This document shows, one piece after another, positions 14,841 to 21,883 of a stretch of 36,630 nt of DNA. Made by a program: the position numbers and the translations under genes. A model generated the notes under the pieces. That model was not told the DNA's origin. It saw nothing but the letters and a program-made list of their open reading frames with translations, and searched no databases. This DNA comes from Prevotella sp. (GTDB lineage: Bacteria; Bacteroidota; Bacteroidia; Bacteroidales; Bacteroidaceae): the NCBI GenBank assembly GCA_017474485.1, contig JAFVHO010000167.1, positions 1 through 36,630 of the forward strand, read 5' to 3'. How positions within the stretch are numbered: position 1 is the first letter of the stretch; each line of letters starts with the position of its first letter.

Positions 14841-16061
14841 TTATAAATTTTTTACGATTAATGTCGAATTGGTTCCTCCGAAGCCGAAAGAGTTGCTCAA
14901 GAATTGGTCAAACGTTATCTCCTTGGTCTCGCCCAGTACATTGATACAGCTGGTGTCTTCATCGGGATTCTCAAAATTCACGTTGCCGGCTATAAAGCCG
15001 TTCTTCATCATCAGCATGGAGTAGATAATCTCCGATGCGCCTGCCATCCACATCTCGTGGCCCGTCTGACTCTTGGTCGAGGTGACAGGCACATTGCATT
15101 CGCCAAAAAACTGGGCGATGGCCTGTGCCTCACGGGCATCACCAATCTTTGTCGAAGTGGCATGGGCATTCACATAGCCAATGTCGCGAGGGCTGACACC
15201 GGCATCCTTCAGGCAGAGTTCTAACGAACGTGCCGGGCCAGCCACATTGGGTGTCGAGATATGGTCACCATTTCCAGAGAATCCCCAGCCTACGATTTCT
15301 GCCAAGATAGGAGCACCACGACGTACAGCACTCTCGTAACTCTCCAGAATCACCGTTGCAGCACCACCGCCCGGCACCAGTCCGTTACGGTCGCGGTCGA
15401 AGGGACGACTGGCCTTTGTGGCATCATCGTCGTCGCGCAAGGCAAACGACTGGATGCCGTCGAACGAGGCCACGCCATACATGTTGGCTTCCTGGGCACC
15501 GCCACAGACCACACATTCCTGTAGGCCGTTGCGGATGAGCAGTGACCCCAGTCCTATAGACTGCGAGCCGCTGGCACAGGCAGCTGAGGCTGTCAGGTTG
15601 ATACCTTTCAGATGGAACAGACAGGCCAAGTTCATCGTCACCGTCGAGTTCATCGACTGAAAGATGGCACCGCTGCCGCAGGCGGCGGTAGAGCCGCAGC
15701 CACGGAACTTGTCGAGGGCAATCATCGTGGCCTCAGCTACGGAGTCGTTGCCATAGATGATACCTATCTCATGCTGGTCGATATAGTCTTGATCCAGACG
15801 AGCTGCTGCCAGCGCATCTTTAGTGGCCATATAGGCATATTGCGCCTCTTCGGGCATAAACTGTCGCTGATTGCGACCGATAAACGGTTTCAGGTCTGGT
15901 CGTGGAACGTTGGCTGTAAACGGCGAGCGAAAACCTGCATCTACACGTTCCTGACTCTTGATAATTCCACTCTTTCCTTCATACAGGGACTGGCGCACCT
16001 CGTCGAGTGTTACACCCAGGCACGACCATATTCCCATTCCTGTAATTACGACTCTATTCAT
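14841..16061 (-). CDS. Beta-ketoacyl-ACP synthase (KAS I/II type)
   Basis: This 406-residue thiolase-fold ketosynthase has an intact catalytic set: the Cys in TASAACASGSQSIGLG (about residue 163), the His in VNAHATSTKIGDA (about 303) and the His in KSQTGHEMWMAGASE (about 339), with the closing SFGFGGTNSTLI glycine-rich motif. It would condense malonyl-ACP with a growing acyl chain. It is the only ketosynthase in the operon: no Cys-less chain-length-factor partner and no second KAS follows, unlike typical aryl-polyene or type II polyketide clusters. It lies 21 bases after the GNAT-like gene and 13 before the ACP gene. Product chain length and starter unit cannot be read from sequence. Confidence 0.93.
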   Translation of the reverse strand: MNRVVITGMGIWSCLGVTLDEVRQSLYEGKSGIIKSQERVDAGFRSPFTANVPRPDLKPFIGRNQRQFMPEEAQYAYMATKDALAAARLDQDYIDQHEIGIIYGNDSVAEATMIALDKFRGCGSTAACGSGAIFQSMNSTVTMNLACLFHLKGINLTASAACASGSQSIGLGSLLIRNGLQECVVCGGAQEANMYGVASFDGIQSFALRDDDDATKASRPFDRDRNGLVPGGGAATVILESYESAVRRGAPILAEIVGWGFSGNGDHISTPNVAGPARSLELCLKDAGVSPRDIGYVNAHATSTKIGDAREAQAIAQFFGECNVPVTSTKSQTGHEMWMAGASEIIYSMLMMKNGFIAGNVNFENPDEDTSCINVLGETKEITFDQFLSNSFGFGGTNSTLIVKNL

Positions 16062-16075
16062 TTGACTATTTATTA

Positions 16076-16103
16076 CTATGAACTATGAATTATGAACTAT
16101 GAA
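16076..16103. repeat. Four 7-bp CTATGAA units at the GNAT-like stop codon
   Basis: The units CTATGAA, CTATGAA, TTATGAA and CTATGAA run through the end of the GNAT-like gene. On the minus strand the array supplies its last codons (IVHNS) and the TAG at 16085-16083. Confidence 0.85.
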
Positions 16104-17231
16104 CTTTATATAGCATCTGCGGCGTTTTATAATCTCTGGGTGAAGTGGCTTCCATTGCGAAAGCTCACGCACGTTGTCCTCCAACTGCGGCCCCGTTTCA
16201 GCCCAACGGAACCCGTACTTATTATATAAAGGTATTAAATCTTCGAAAAACAGCGCGTTTACGCCATATCCCTGTAGGTCGGGGCGCACGGCTATCAGCA
16301 GCATCTCGGCATTGTCCTCGCGCTTCCACTTCAATGCCTTCAATAAATGCCACCAGCCAAATGGCCACAAACTGCCACCAGCCTTACGCATGGCCTGTGA
16401 AATACTGCCCATCGTGACAGCAACGCCCACTACGTTGTCTTTTTCATCAACGATAACGGGTATCAGCTGTTTGTCAATCACCGGCAGGTATTTGTGCAGG
16501 AATTGGCTGATCTGCTCGTCCGAGAGCTTGGTAAATCCGAACAACGGCTCGTAGGCTTCGTTCAACAAGTCGAAAACCTTCTTGCCGTAGCCTTGATGAA
16601 ATATCATTTCGTCGGTCGTCTTGATGACCCTCAGGCCCATCTGTTCCCTGCAGTATTGGGCTACACGCTGGTATCGGGCAGGAATCTCCGTGGGTACATT
16701 GATACGAATCTGCAACCAGTCTACTTCTTTCTTCATTCCCCAAGCCTCCATGTGGCGTGGGTAGTAGTTTGGATTATAGATAGTGCAGGTCGAACCTGTC
16801 ATGTCGAAATCCTCTACGAGCATACCCTCCTTGTCGAAGTCGGTGATGCCCAAGGGCCCTTGAATGTGGGTCATGCCAAACGACCGTCCCCACTCTGCAA
16901 CAGCGTTAAGCAAGGTTGCCGATACTTCAAGGTCATCTATAAATTCTATCATCGAGAAACGTGTATTCTTCGTCTGCCATTTCTCGTTGGCACGCTTGTT
17001 GATGATGCCTACAATACGGCCTACGGGAATGTTGTGGCGGTAAGCTACAAAGGGCTGGATATACAACGCGCCATGCTCGGCGTTTACCCTTCTTGGGTCA
17101 ATCAGAGCACGGACATCGCTCCGCAGGTCAGGCACATACTGTGGGCAACCACGATACACATAGTCTGTCAGGTGAATGAAATCATTCGCCTCTTTCCTGC
17201 ACGTCACTTTTTTCACTTCTACCGTATACAT
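16083..17231 (-). CDS. GNAT-like acyltransferase of the lipid operon
   Basis: This 382-residue protein has no signal peptide and resembles the large GNAT-fold (acyl-CoA N-acyltransferase) proteins annotated as N-acetyltransferases in Bacteroidota. The first half has PVGRIVGIINKRAN and FGMTHIQGPLGITDFDKEGMLVEDFD; the second half has a GNAT-type core VVGVAVTMGSISQAM and AEMLLIAVRPDLQGYGVNALFFEDL, where RPDLQGYGVNAL looks like the acetyl-CoA pyrophosphate loop (Q/RxxGxG/A). It overlaps the AraC gene by 13 bases and leads directly into the ketosynthase gene. It could acylate an amine with an ACP-bound chain made by the operon, or load a starter; neither can be shown from sequence. Confidence 0.65.
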   Translation of the reverse strand: MYTVEVKKVTCRKEANDFIHLTDYVYRGCPQYVPDLRSDVRALIDPRRVNAEHGALYIQPFVAYRHNIPVGRIVGIINKRANEKWQTKNTRFSMIEFIDDLEVSATLLNAVAEWGRSFGMTHIQGPLGITDFDKEGMLVEDFDMTGSTCTIYNPNYYPRHMEAWGMKKEVDWLQIRINVPTEIPARYQRVAQYCREQMGLRVIKTTDEMIFHQGYGKKVFDLLNEAYEPLFGFTKLSDEQISQFLHKYLPVIDKQLIPVIVDEKDNVVGVAVTMGSISQAMRKAGGSLWPFGWWHLLKALKWKREDNAEMLLIAVRPDLQGYGVNALFFEDLIPLYNKYGFRWAETGPQLEDNVRELSQWKPLHPEIIKRRRCYIKFIVHNS

Positions 17232-18076
17232 CCGTTTGTATGGTATTTTGCACGGTATTCCATAGGCGTCATGCCAGCCTGACGGCGGAAGAACTGTCCA
17301 AAGAACGACGGATTAGAGAAACCGAGAATGTCCGAAATTTCCTTTACTGTCTTGGTGGTGTCTCTTAGCATGGCGTAGCAGTCCTCCATTGTACTCTCAG
17401 TAATCCACTCTATGGGGGCTTTACCGCTGACACGTTGACAGACTATCGACAAATATTTAGGAGTCAGGCACAACTTGTCGGCATAATAAGACACATGGTG
17501 GCGCTTATGCTGTTCTGAGGCAATCAGTGTGAGAAACTGGCCGAAGATGTCCTTATGGCGTATGGTGGAATTGTCCACAGAATGTATGATGCTCACATGT
17601 TCGACAAACCCCTCACAAATCAACAGCAACATGGTACGGAGAAACGACATCATAATCTCATCCCTCAGTTGAATGTTACGTTGCATGAAAATGGACTTGA
17701 CGTAGAAATGCATGCCGTCCATCCATTCCTGGTGGTTGATGACGTACACCTCCTGTACGTACATCGCCTTGTTCCAGATGCTTGCCTGACCTCCAAGAGC
17801 ATTGTTCAAAGCCTTGTCGGAGATGAGCAGTGCACTGGCCTTCAGGTCGGTACTATACATGATCGGATACATTTTCTTCTGGGCCGGTATCAGTAATAGC
17901 TGACCTGTTCCCACCTTCATATTCTCCTGTGCTCCCATCTCCACCAGCATCTTTCCACTTTGGCAAAAAACAATGATGTGGTATGGCGAACTGGCACTTT
18001 GTGCCTTCGCAATTTCTATGACGTTTTCCATATAAAGCACGTCATCATTCACCAAAGATATAACACCATTTCCCAT
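17219..18076 (-). CDS. AraC-family transcriptional regulator
   Basis: The protein has 285 residues. The N-terminal part (1-160) resembles a cupin-type sensor region, with IIVFCQSGKMLVEMG and GTGQLLLIPAQKKMYP. The C-terminal 100 residues carry two helix-turn-helix motifs: VSYYADKLCLTPKYLSIVCQ and VKEISDILGFSNPSFFGQFF, followed by the family-closing GMTPMEYRAKY. I start at the ATG at 18076; the frame extends three codons further only to a GTG, and a -7 box lies at 18096-18103. It is the first gene of the operon and overlaps the GNAT-like gene by 13 bases, so it probably controls its own operon in response to a small ligand. Confidence 0.9.
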   Translation of the reverse strand: MGNGVISLVNDDVLYMENVIEIAKAQSASSPYHIIVFCQSGKMLVEMGAQENMKVGTGQLLLIPAQKKMYPIMYSTDLKASALLISDKALNNALGGQASIWNKAMYVQEVYVINHQEWMDGMHFYVKSIFMQRNIQLRDEIMMSFLRTMLLLICEGFVEHVSIIHSVDNSTIRHKDIFGQFLTLIASEQHKRHHVSYYADKLCLTPKYLSIVCQRVSGKAPIEWITESTMEDCYAMLRDTTKTVKEISDILGFSNPSFFGQFFRRQAGMTPMEYRAKYHTNGCIR

Positions 18077-18095
18077 AAAAAACACAATTCGGCTG

Positions 18096-18103
18096 CAAAA
18101 TTA
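18096..18103 (-). promoter_or_regulatory. Probable -7 box of the ten-gene operon
   Basis: Minus-strand TAATTTTG fits TAnnTTTG and lies about 20 bases before the AraC start. The nearest TTTG upstream is only 12 bases away, so the -33 match is poor, as expected for an activator-dependent promoter. Confidence 0.5.
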
Positions 18104-18316
18104 AACAATTTTAGTCAAATTCCGACGTTCATTATTTCCTCCATTTCGTTCTATTCGGAATTATTATTAGGAATTAGGCATATTCGCATACTCTTTAGAT
18201 TTTAATTAACGACAACAAATAGAACATAGGTATAGAAATATGGAACGTGATTATTGCGAAAAGTTACAAATAATTAAAAATACGCTGCAATATGCTGACA
18301 TATTACAATAAAGTTG

Positions 18317-18342
18317 TATCTTTGGAGCTACTTATTAAGTAG
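18317..18342 (+). promoter_or_regulatory. Promoter and start-site palindrome before trmO
   Basis: TATCTTTG (18317-18324) fits the -7 consensus; the -33 region shows only a partial match. The perfect 15-base palindrome CTACTTATTAAGTAG (18328-18342) would lie on the transcription start, as an operator or a 5' hairpin. The rest of 18077-18385 shows no other clear feature. Confidence 0.5.
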
Positions 18343-18385
18343 TATGTCCAGACAAAATCTCAGGAGTCTTATCCAAATTTGCACT

Positions 18386-19081
18386 ATGATTATTGAACCA
18401 ATCGCATATTTCCGCTCGCCATTGACGTCGAAGTTCGGTATTCCTCGGCAGAGTGGCATCGTGACAGAACTGCACGGCACTATAGAGTTTGTAGCCCGTT
18501 ATGCCCAGCCTGAAGCATTGCGTGGTATGGAAAGTTACGACTTTCTGTGGCTGATATGGGGATTCTCTGAGAATGTGGAAGCAGAAAAACATCCTACGGT
18601 TCGTCCACCGCTGTTGGGTGGCAACGAGCGGGTAGGGGTGTGGGCTACGCGTTCTCCTTTCCGTCCCAACAACTTAGGACTTTCGTCAGTGCGTATCAAT
18701 AGAATCAATATAGAGGTGCCCAGTATTGAAGTGATGGGGGCCGACCTGATGGATGGTACGCCTATCTACGACATCAAGCCGTATTTGCCGTATGTCGACA
18801 GTCATCCTGGCGCACGAGGCGGATTTACCGATAATCATGAGTGGCTGCGCCTGCAGGTAGAAATCAGCGATGAGCATGCAGCCTTGTTCGAAGCTGCCGA
18901 CTTGCAGGTGTTGAAGGATGTGTTGTCGCTCGACCCTCGTCCGCATTATCACGATGATGCAACAAGGGAATATGGTATGCCGTTTAAAGACAAGGATATA
19001 CGTTTCCGTGTGGAAAACAGCATTCTTTACATAACATCTATAAACCCTCAACAGACGACAATCACCTCCACTGAACGTTGA
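18386..19081 (+). CDS. trmO: tRNA (t6A37) N6-methyltransferase TrmO
   Basis: The protein of 231 residues matches TrmO (TsaA/YaeB), the SAM-dependent enzyme that methylates N6-threonylcarbamoyladenosine at position 37 of threonine tRNAs. The signature RVGVWATRSPFRPNNLGLS (about residues 80-98), the N-terminal IAYFRSPLTSKFGIPRQSG and LPYVDSHPGARGG are all present, and the C-terminal DPRPHY ... GMPFKDKDIRF is the usual tail. I start at MIIEPIAYF because this is the family N-terminus; the frame further upstream is not conserved-looking and overlaps the promoter. It converges with the DUF4230 gene on the other strand, overlapping it by 20 bases. Confidence 0.93.
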   Translation: MIIEPIAYFRSPLTSKFGIPRQSGIVTELHGTIEFVARYAQPEALRGMESYDFLWLIWGFSENVEAEKHPTVRPPLLGGNERVGVWATRSPFRPNNLGLSSVRINRINIEVPSIEVMGADLMDGTPIYDIKPYLPYVDSHPGARGGFTDNHEWLRLQVEISDEHAALFEAADLQVLKDVLSLDPRPHYHDDATREYGMPFKDKDIRFRVENSILYITSINPQQTTITSTER

Positions 19082-19667
19082 CATGCTTGAATCCCATGCT
19101 CTGCATGAGGCGACGTAGTTGAGTTTCACCGTTTTGGTTGGCCGTCTCTACGTTTTTCTTTGTCAGGCTGTAGCGTAGCATACGCTGCTGCGCACGGCGA
19201 TAGAGCGTTTCGCGGTCGTTGGCCGTCCAGCGTCCGCTCTCGTGGAAACTCTTGGTGCGTGCCTCGTCGATGAAGTCATTGTCGAGGATTGCAGGCCTCG
19301 GGAGCCATAACGTGACGCTGTCGCCCTGTGTGGTAATCCATGTGGAATCCATCTTCTGCATGTCGATGCCCAGACGTACCGTACCATAATATATACGCGC
19401 GAGATGGTCGTCGGTGAAAATGCCCTTACGGGTCGTGTCGACCAATTCCTCATTGCTGATAGCCAGGAATTCCCATTGTCCGATGGCGCGGATGCTCTCA
19501 ATCTGCTGGGGTGTGATGTCGATATGCTGGTCGGCCTCAAGTGTGATCTCTGTCTGCTGCACGCCGCGTATGAACCACCATAGGACGATGATGGCAACAA
19601 CGACGCCTGCAGCAATCAGGATGGCCTTACCGTGTTTGATCTTGTCGAAAATATGCTTGTTCATCAT
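19062..19667 (-). CDS. DUF4230 protein, membrane-anchored
   Basis: This 201-residue protein has one N-terminal transmembrane anchor (KAILIAAGVVVAIIVLWWFI) and an extracytoplasmic DUF4230-type domain, including IRAIGQWEFLAISNEELVD, VRLGIDMQKMDSTWITTQGDSVTLWLP split over two strands, and a helical C-terminus with a conserved RRAQQRMLRYSLTK. I start at the double Met at 19667, not at the longer frame, since the upstream part lies in a dispersed repeat. The function of DUF4230 is unknown. A second DUF4230 gene precedes it on the same strand, and the two probably arose by duplication and may act together. Confidence 0.8.
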   Translation of the reverse strand: MMNKHIFDKIKHGKAILIAAGVVVAIIVLWWFIRGVQQTEITLEADQHIDITPQQIESIRAIGQWEFLAISNEELVDTTRKGIFTDDHLARIYYGTVRLGIDMQKMDSTWITTQGDSVTLWLPRPAILDNDFIDEARTKSFHESGRWTANDRETLYRRAQQRMLRYSLTKKNVETANQNGETQLRRLMQSMGFKHVNVQWR

Positions 19668-19690
19668 ACTCAATATCTCAATTTTGCTTT

Positions 19691-19755
19691 GCAGACTTTT
19701 CTCACGACTCGGCCAATCATGCAAGCATGTTGGCGCTCGCTGCTCGAAAAGTTCT
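19691..19755. repeat. Dispersed imperfect palindrome, family 1, copy B
   Basis: This copy matches 305-370: ACTTTT at one end, AAAAGT at the other, with GACTCGG and CTCGCTGCTC preserved. The central hairpin has arms GCCAA/TTGGC around ATGCAAGCAT, where copy A has GGTCAT/ATGACC and GCAAG/CTTGC. It lies between the two DUF4230 genes. Confidence 0.7.
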
Positions 19756-19792
19756 CATTCTCTCATTCTCTCAATTTCTCAATTTCTCAATT
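19753..19792. repeat. Five 8-bp TCTCATTC/TCTCAATT units
   Basis: Two TCTCATTC and three TCTCAATT units abut the family 1 repeat. The fifth unit contains the stop codon (TGA, 19789-19787) of the upstream DUF4230 gene. Confidence 0.85.
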
Positions 19793-20473
19793 TCCCATGG
19801 TCCGTTTGATGATGTCGGTAATAGTCAGATTCTTGCGGAAAGCAATGGTAATGTCCTCCTCGCGGTAGCCCATCTGCACAATCATGGGTACCAGCACGCG
19901 GGCGGCATTGGCCTGCGCTGTCTCAATGATATGCATATCGGGAATGCTGTTGATGATGGCTAAGCGACCTTGTTGTTCATAGTTGCTCATCTCGCTGTCG
20001 CTAAAGTGTGCACGGACAATGCCGACATACTCTTTAATTTCCTTTTGGTTGATTTTCGAGCTGGTAAGCACTACCTGTGGGTCAGGTAAGAGAATGGTAA
20101 TCTTGTCGCCGTCGCGTTCGATGCTCCTTTCGTCGAACTCGCTGAAGTCTATATAGGCTTTCAGCGTAGCATCCATGGGGATGGCTATCTTGCGGTCGCC
20201 CAAGGGTAGAGGAATATTGAACTGCTTGTTCAACAGGTTGCCTTTCAGTCGCACCACGTCATCGTGGGTAACGATCTTGTGTACCTTCACTTCGGTGGTA
20301 TACAACCGTGAACACTGCTGAATCTGCATCACCATCTGGGGAATCGTGTCAATGACGACGGGCTCCGACGGCTTTTCGGGTTCCGTCTTCTGTCCGCAGG
20401 CCATCAACATAACTGCAACAGATAGCATGAACATGCTGACAAAACGGTAGGAAAACATCTTTTTTTGTACCAT
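19787..20473 (-). CDS. DUF4230 lipoprotein
   Basis: This protein of 228 residues has a lipoprotein signal (hydrophobic run ending VMLMACGQK) followed by a DUF4230-type domain: VVRLKGNLLNKQFNIPLPLGDRKIAIPMD split over two strands, AYIDFSEFDERSI, ITILLPDPQVVLTSSKIN and a helical C-terminus VLVPMIVQMGYREEDITIAF. The start at ATG 20473 lies eight bases after a -7 box; a second ATG at 20458 would also leave the signal intact. It shares a symmetric divergent promoter with the DUF4738 gene. The last residues and stop fall in an 8-bp repeat. The function is unknown. Confidence 0.82.
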   Translation of the reverse strand: MVQKKMFSYRFVSMFMLSVAVMLMACGQKTEPEKPSEPVVIDTIPQMVMQIQQCSRLYTTEVKVHKIVTHDDVVRLKGNLLNKQFNIPLPLGDRKIAIPMDATLKAYIDFSEFDERSIERDGDKITILLPDPQVVLTSSKINQKEIKEYVGIVRAHFSDSEMSNYEQQGRLAIINSIPDMHIIETAQANAARVLVPMIVQMGYREEDITIAFRKNLTITDIIKRTMGN

Positions 20474-20477
20474 AACG

Positions 20478-20513
20478 CTTGCAAAGTTACGAAATATTTC
20501 GTACCTTTGCAAA
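20478..20513. promoter_or_regulatory. Symmetric divergent promoter
   Basis: Plus strand: CTTG (20478-20481), 20 bases, TACCTTTG (20502-20509). Minus strand: TTTG (20513-20510), 20 bases, TAACTTTG (20489-20482). The 30 bases 20481-20510 form a palindrome with a single mismatched pair, so each promoter's -7 box overlaps or abuts the other's -33 box. Confidence 0.85.
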
Positions 20514-20526
20514 CAATAAACTAAAA

Positions 20527-21111
20527 ATGAATCAGAAAATGACTAAAAGTTTATTCGTGGTGATTGCAACCGGCATGCTGCTGTCGTTGGCTGCCTGCGG
20601 TGAGAAGAAGAAGAGTGCGGACATCATCACCCGGCGTGTGGAGAAAGTGATGCCTCAGACGCCAGAGCGTATGCAGGAATATGATGACAGACGTGAGGTG
20701 GCATGGATTGGCAAGCAGTATAAGGTGACTGTGCATCGCCAGCCAGGTGACTCGCTGCCGATGGTGAAGGACGAGACGGGGCAGAAGTTTGTCGATAATA
20801 TCATTTCAGTCAGCGTGCTTCGTGCTGATGGCAGTCAGTTCTATAGCCACAACTTTACCAAGACCGACTTCCTGAATTATCTGGACGATGACTATAGCAA
20901 GACCGGCATCCTTGAAGGTCTGGTTTTTGACAAGGCTGAGGGCGACTTCCTCGTGTTTGCCGCCAGCGTCAGTCATCCTCAAGCTGACGATGAGTATATC
21001 CCCTTGATAGTAAAGCTGTCGCGTATGGGTGAGCTGACTATTCAGCGCGATACGCAGATGGATACCACTGGTGATATGTCTGAGCAAGAGCTGTCATCCG
21101 AGGAAATGTAA
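20527..21111 (+). CDS. DUF4738 lipoprotein
   Basis: The protein has 194 residues, with a lipoprotein signal ending LSLAACGEKKK (Cys near residue 22). The mature part, with EYDDRREVAWIGKQYKVTVH, DETGQKFVDNIISVSVLRAD, DDDYSKTGILEGLVFDKAEG and ASVSHPQADDEYIPLIVKL, matches the DUF4738 family of Bacteroidales, whose function is unknown. The start at 20527 follows the -7 box TACCTTTG by 17 bases; the longer frame from 20479 would precede the transcription start. The last 74 bases overlap the 3' end of the convergent HAD gene, and its acidic tail (EEM) lies in that overlap. Confidence 0.85.
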   Translation: MNQKMTKSLFVVIATGMLLSLAACGEKKKSADIITRRVEKVMPQTPERMQEYDDRREVAWIGKQYKVTVHRQPGDSLPMVKDETGQKFVDNIISVSVLRADGSQFYSHNFTKTDFLNYLDDDYSKTGILEGLVFDKAEGDFLVFAASVSHPQADDEYIPLIVKLSRMGELTIQRDTQMDTTGDMSEQELSSEEM

Positions 21112-21781
21112 GGTTGGCACCTTCTTGCTGAAGCATTTCGTCAGGCAAGGGACCTGTATTGACGGCAATGGTAAAACAGCGGGCGGCTACGGCAGCACGA
21201 ACCCCTAAGGGTGCATTCTCGACAACCATTGTCTCGAAGGGCTCTACACGACATTTCTGCATGCCTATAAGGTAGGGCTCTGGATTGGGCTTTCCGTGTT
21301 TGACGTCGAAAGCCGTCACAATCAATTCTTCTTTGAGCAATCCCTCGAAATCAATCAACAACTTGTCGAGCAGCGCATGCTGGGCACTGCCCGTCACCAC
21401 GCATATCTTCCAACCGTTGTCCTTGATATGCTGCATCAGCGTCTTGATGCCAGGCATGATGCGTGCTGGCGTCAGCTGACACTGATTAGCAAAGACTTCG
21501 GCCTTGTGGGCATACATCTTCTTGGCTTCCTCGTCAGACAGTTCCCTGTTCCACTGTGCACGGGCCAGCGTCTTGATGGTCTCTACGCCACGCATGCCTT
21601 CATACTGATAGGCGCCCTCGTATGGCATATCGAGTCCGAAGTCCTTCATCGAATCGTGCCACGATACAGAGTGGTTGGGCATCGAGTCGTAGATGACGCC
21701 ATCCATATCGAAAAGCACGGCTTTCGGGCAAAACTGCTCAAAACCGTGCTTCTCTAAACACTTCTTAATTACTTCGTTCAT
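21038..21781 (-). CDS. HAD-family phosphatase (beta-phosphoglucomutase-like)
   Basis: The protein has 247 residues and all four haloacid dehalogenase motifs: DMDGVIYDS (nucleophile Asp and acid Asp, about residues 26-28), VVTGSAQ (Thr/Ser motif II), the Lys of KPNPEPY (motif III) and VVENAPLGVRAA (motif IV, acidic Glu). The helical cap lies between motifs I and II, as in the beta-phosphoglucomutase and phosphoglycolate phosphatase subgroup. The substrate is unknown, probably a small sugar phosphate. I use ATG 21781; the TTG one codon earlier is less likely. It follows pgi on the same strand with a family 3 hairpin between them. Confidence 0.85.
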   Translation of the reverse strand: MNEVIKKCLEKHGFEQFCPKAVLFDMDGVIYDSMPNHSVSWHDSMKDFGLDMPYEGAYQYEGMRGVETIKTLARAQWNRELSDEEAKKMYAHKAEVFANQCQLTPARIMPGIKTLMQHIKDNGWKICVVTGSAQHALLDKLLIDFEGLLKEELIVTAFDVKHGKPNPEPYLIGMQKCRVEPFETMVVENAPLGVRAAVAARCFTIAVNTGPLPDEMLQQEGANLTFPRMTALAQTYHQWYPSAYRAE

Positions 21782-21794
21782 CAATTTGTTTTTT

Positions 21795-21877
21795 GCAAGG
21801 ACTACAGGACTTAAGGACTTTTTCTTTTTCTGCTATACCTTGCGCAGCATAGTCCTGTTAGTCCTGTAGTCCGCTGC
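21795..21877. repeat. Intercistronic hairpin repeat, family 3, copy 2
   Basis: Arms GCAAGGACTACAGGACT and AGTCCTGTAGTCCGCTGC flank a T-rich and C-rich centre. The copy fills almost the entire gap between pgi and the HAD gene and ends seven bases before the pgi stop. Confidence 0.85.
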
Positions 21878-21883
21878 TAAAAA

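Noticed and set aside
16494-17282. 262-codon plus-strand frame
   Set aside because: It is antisense to the GNAT-like gene, with no domain or promoter.
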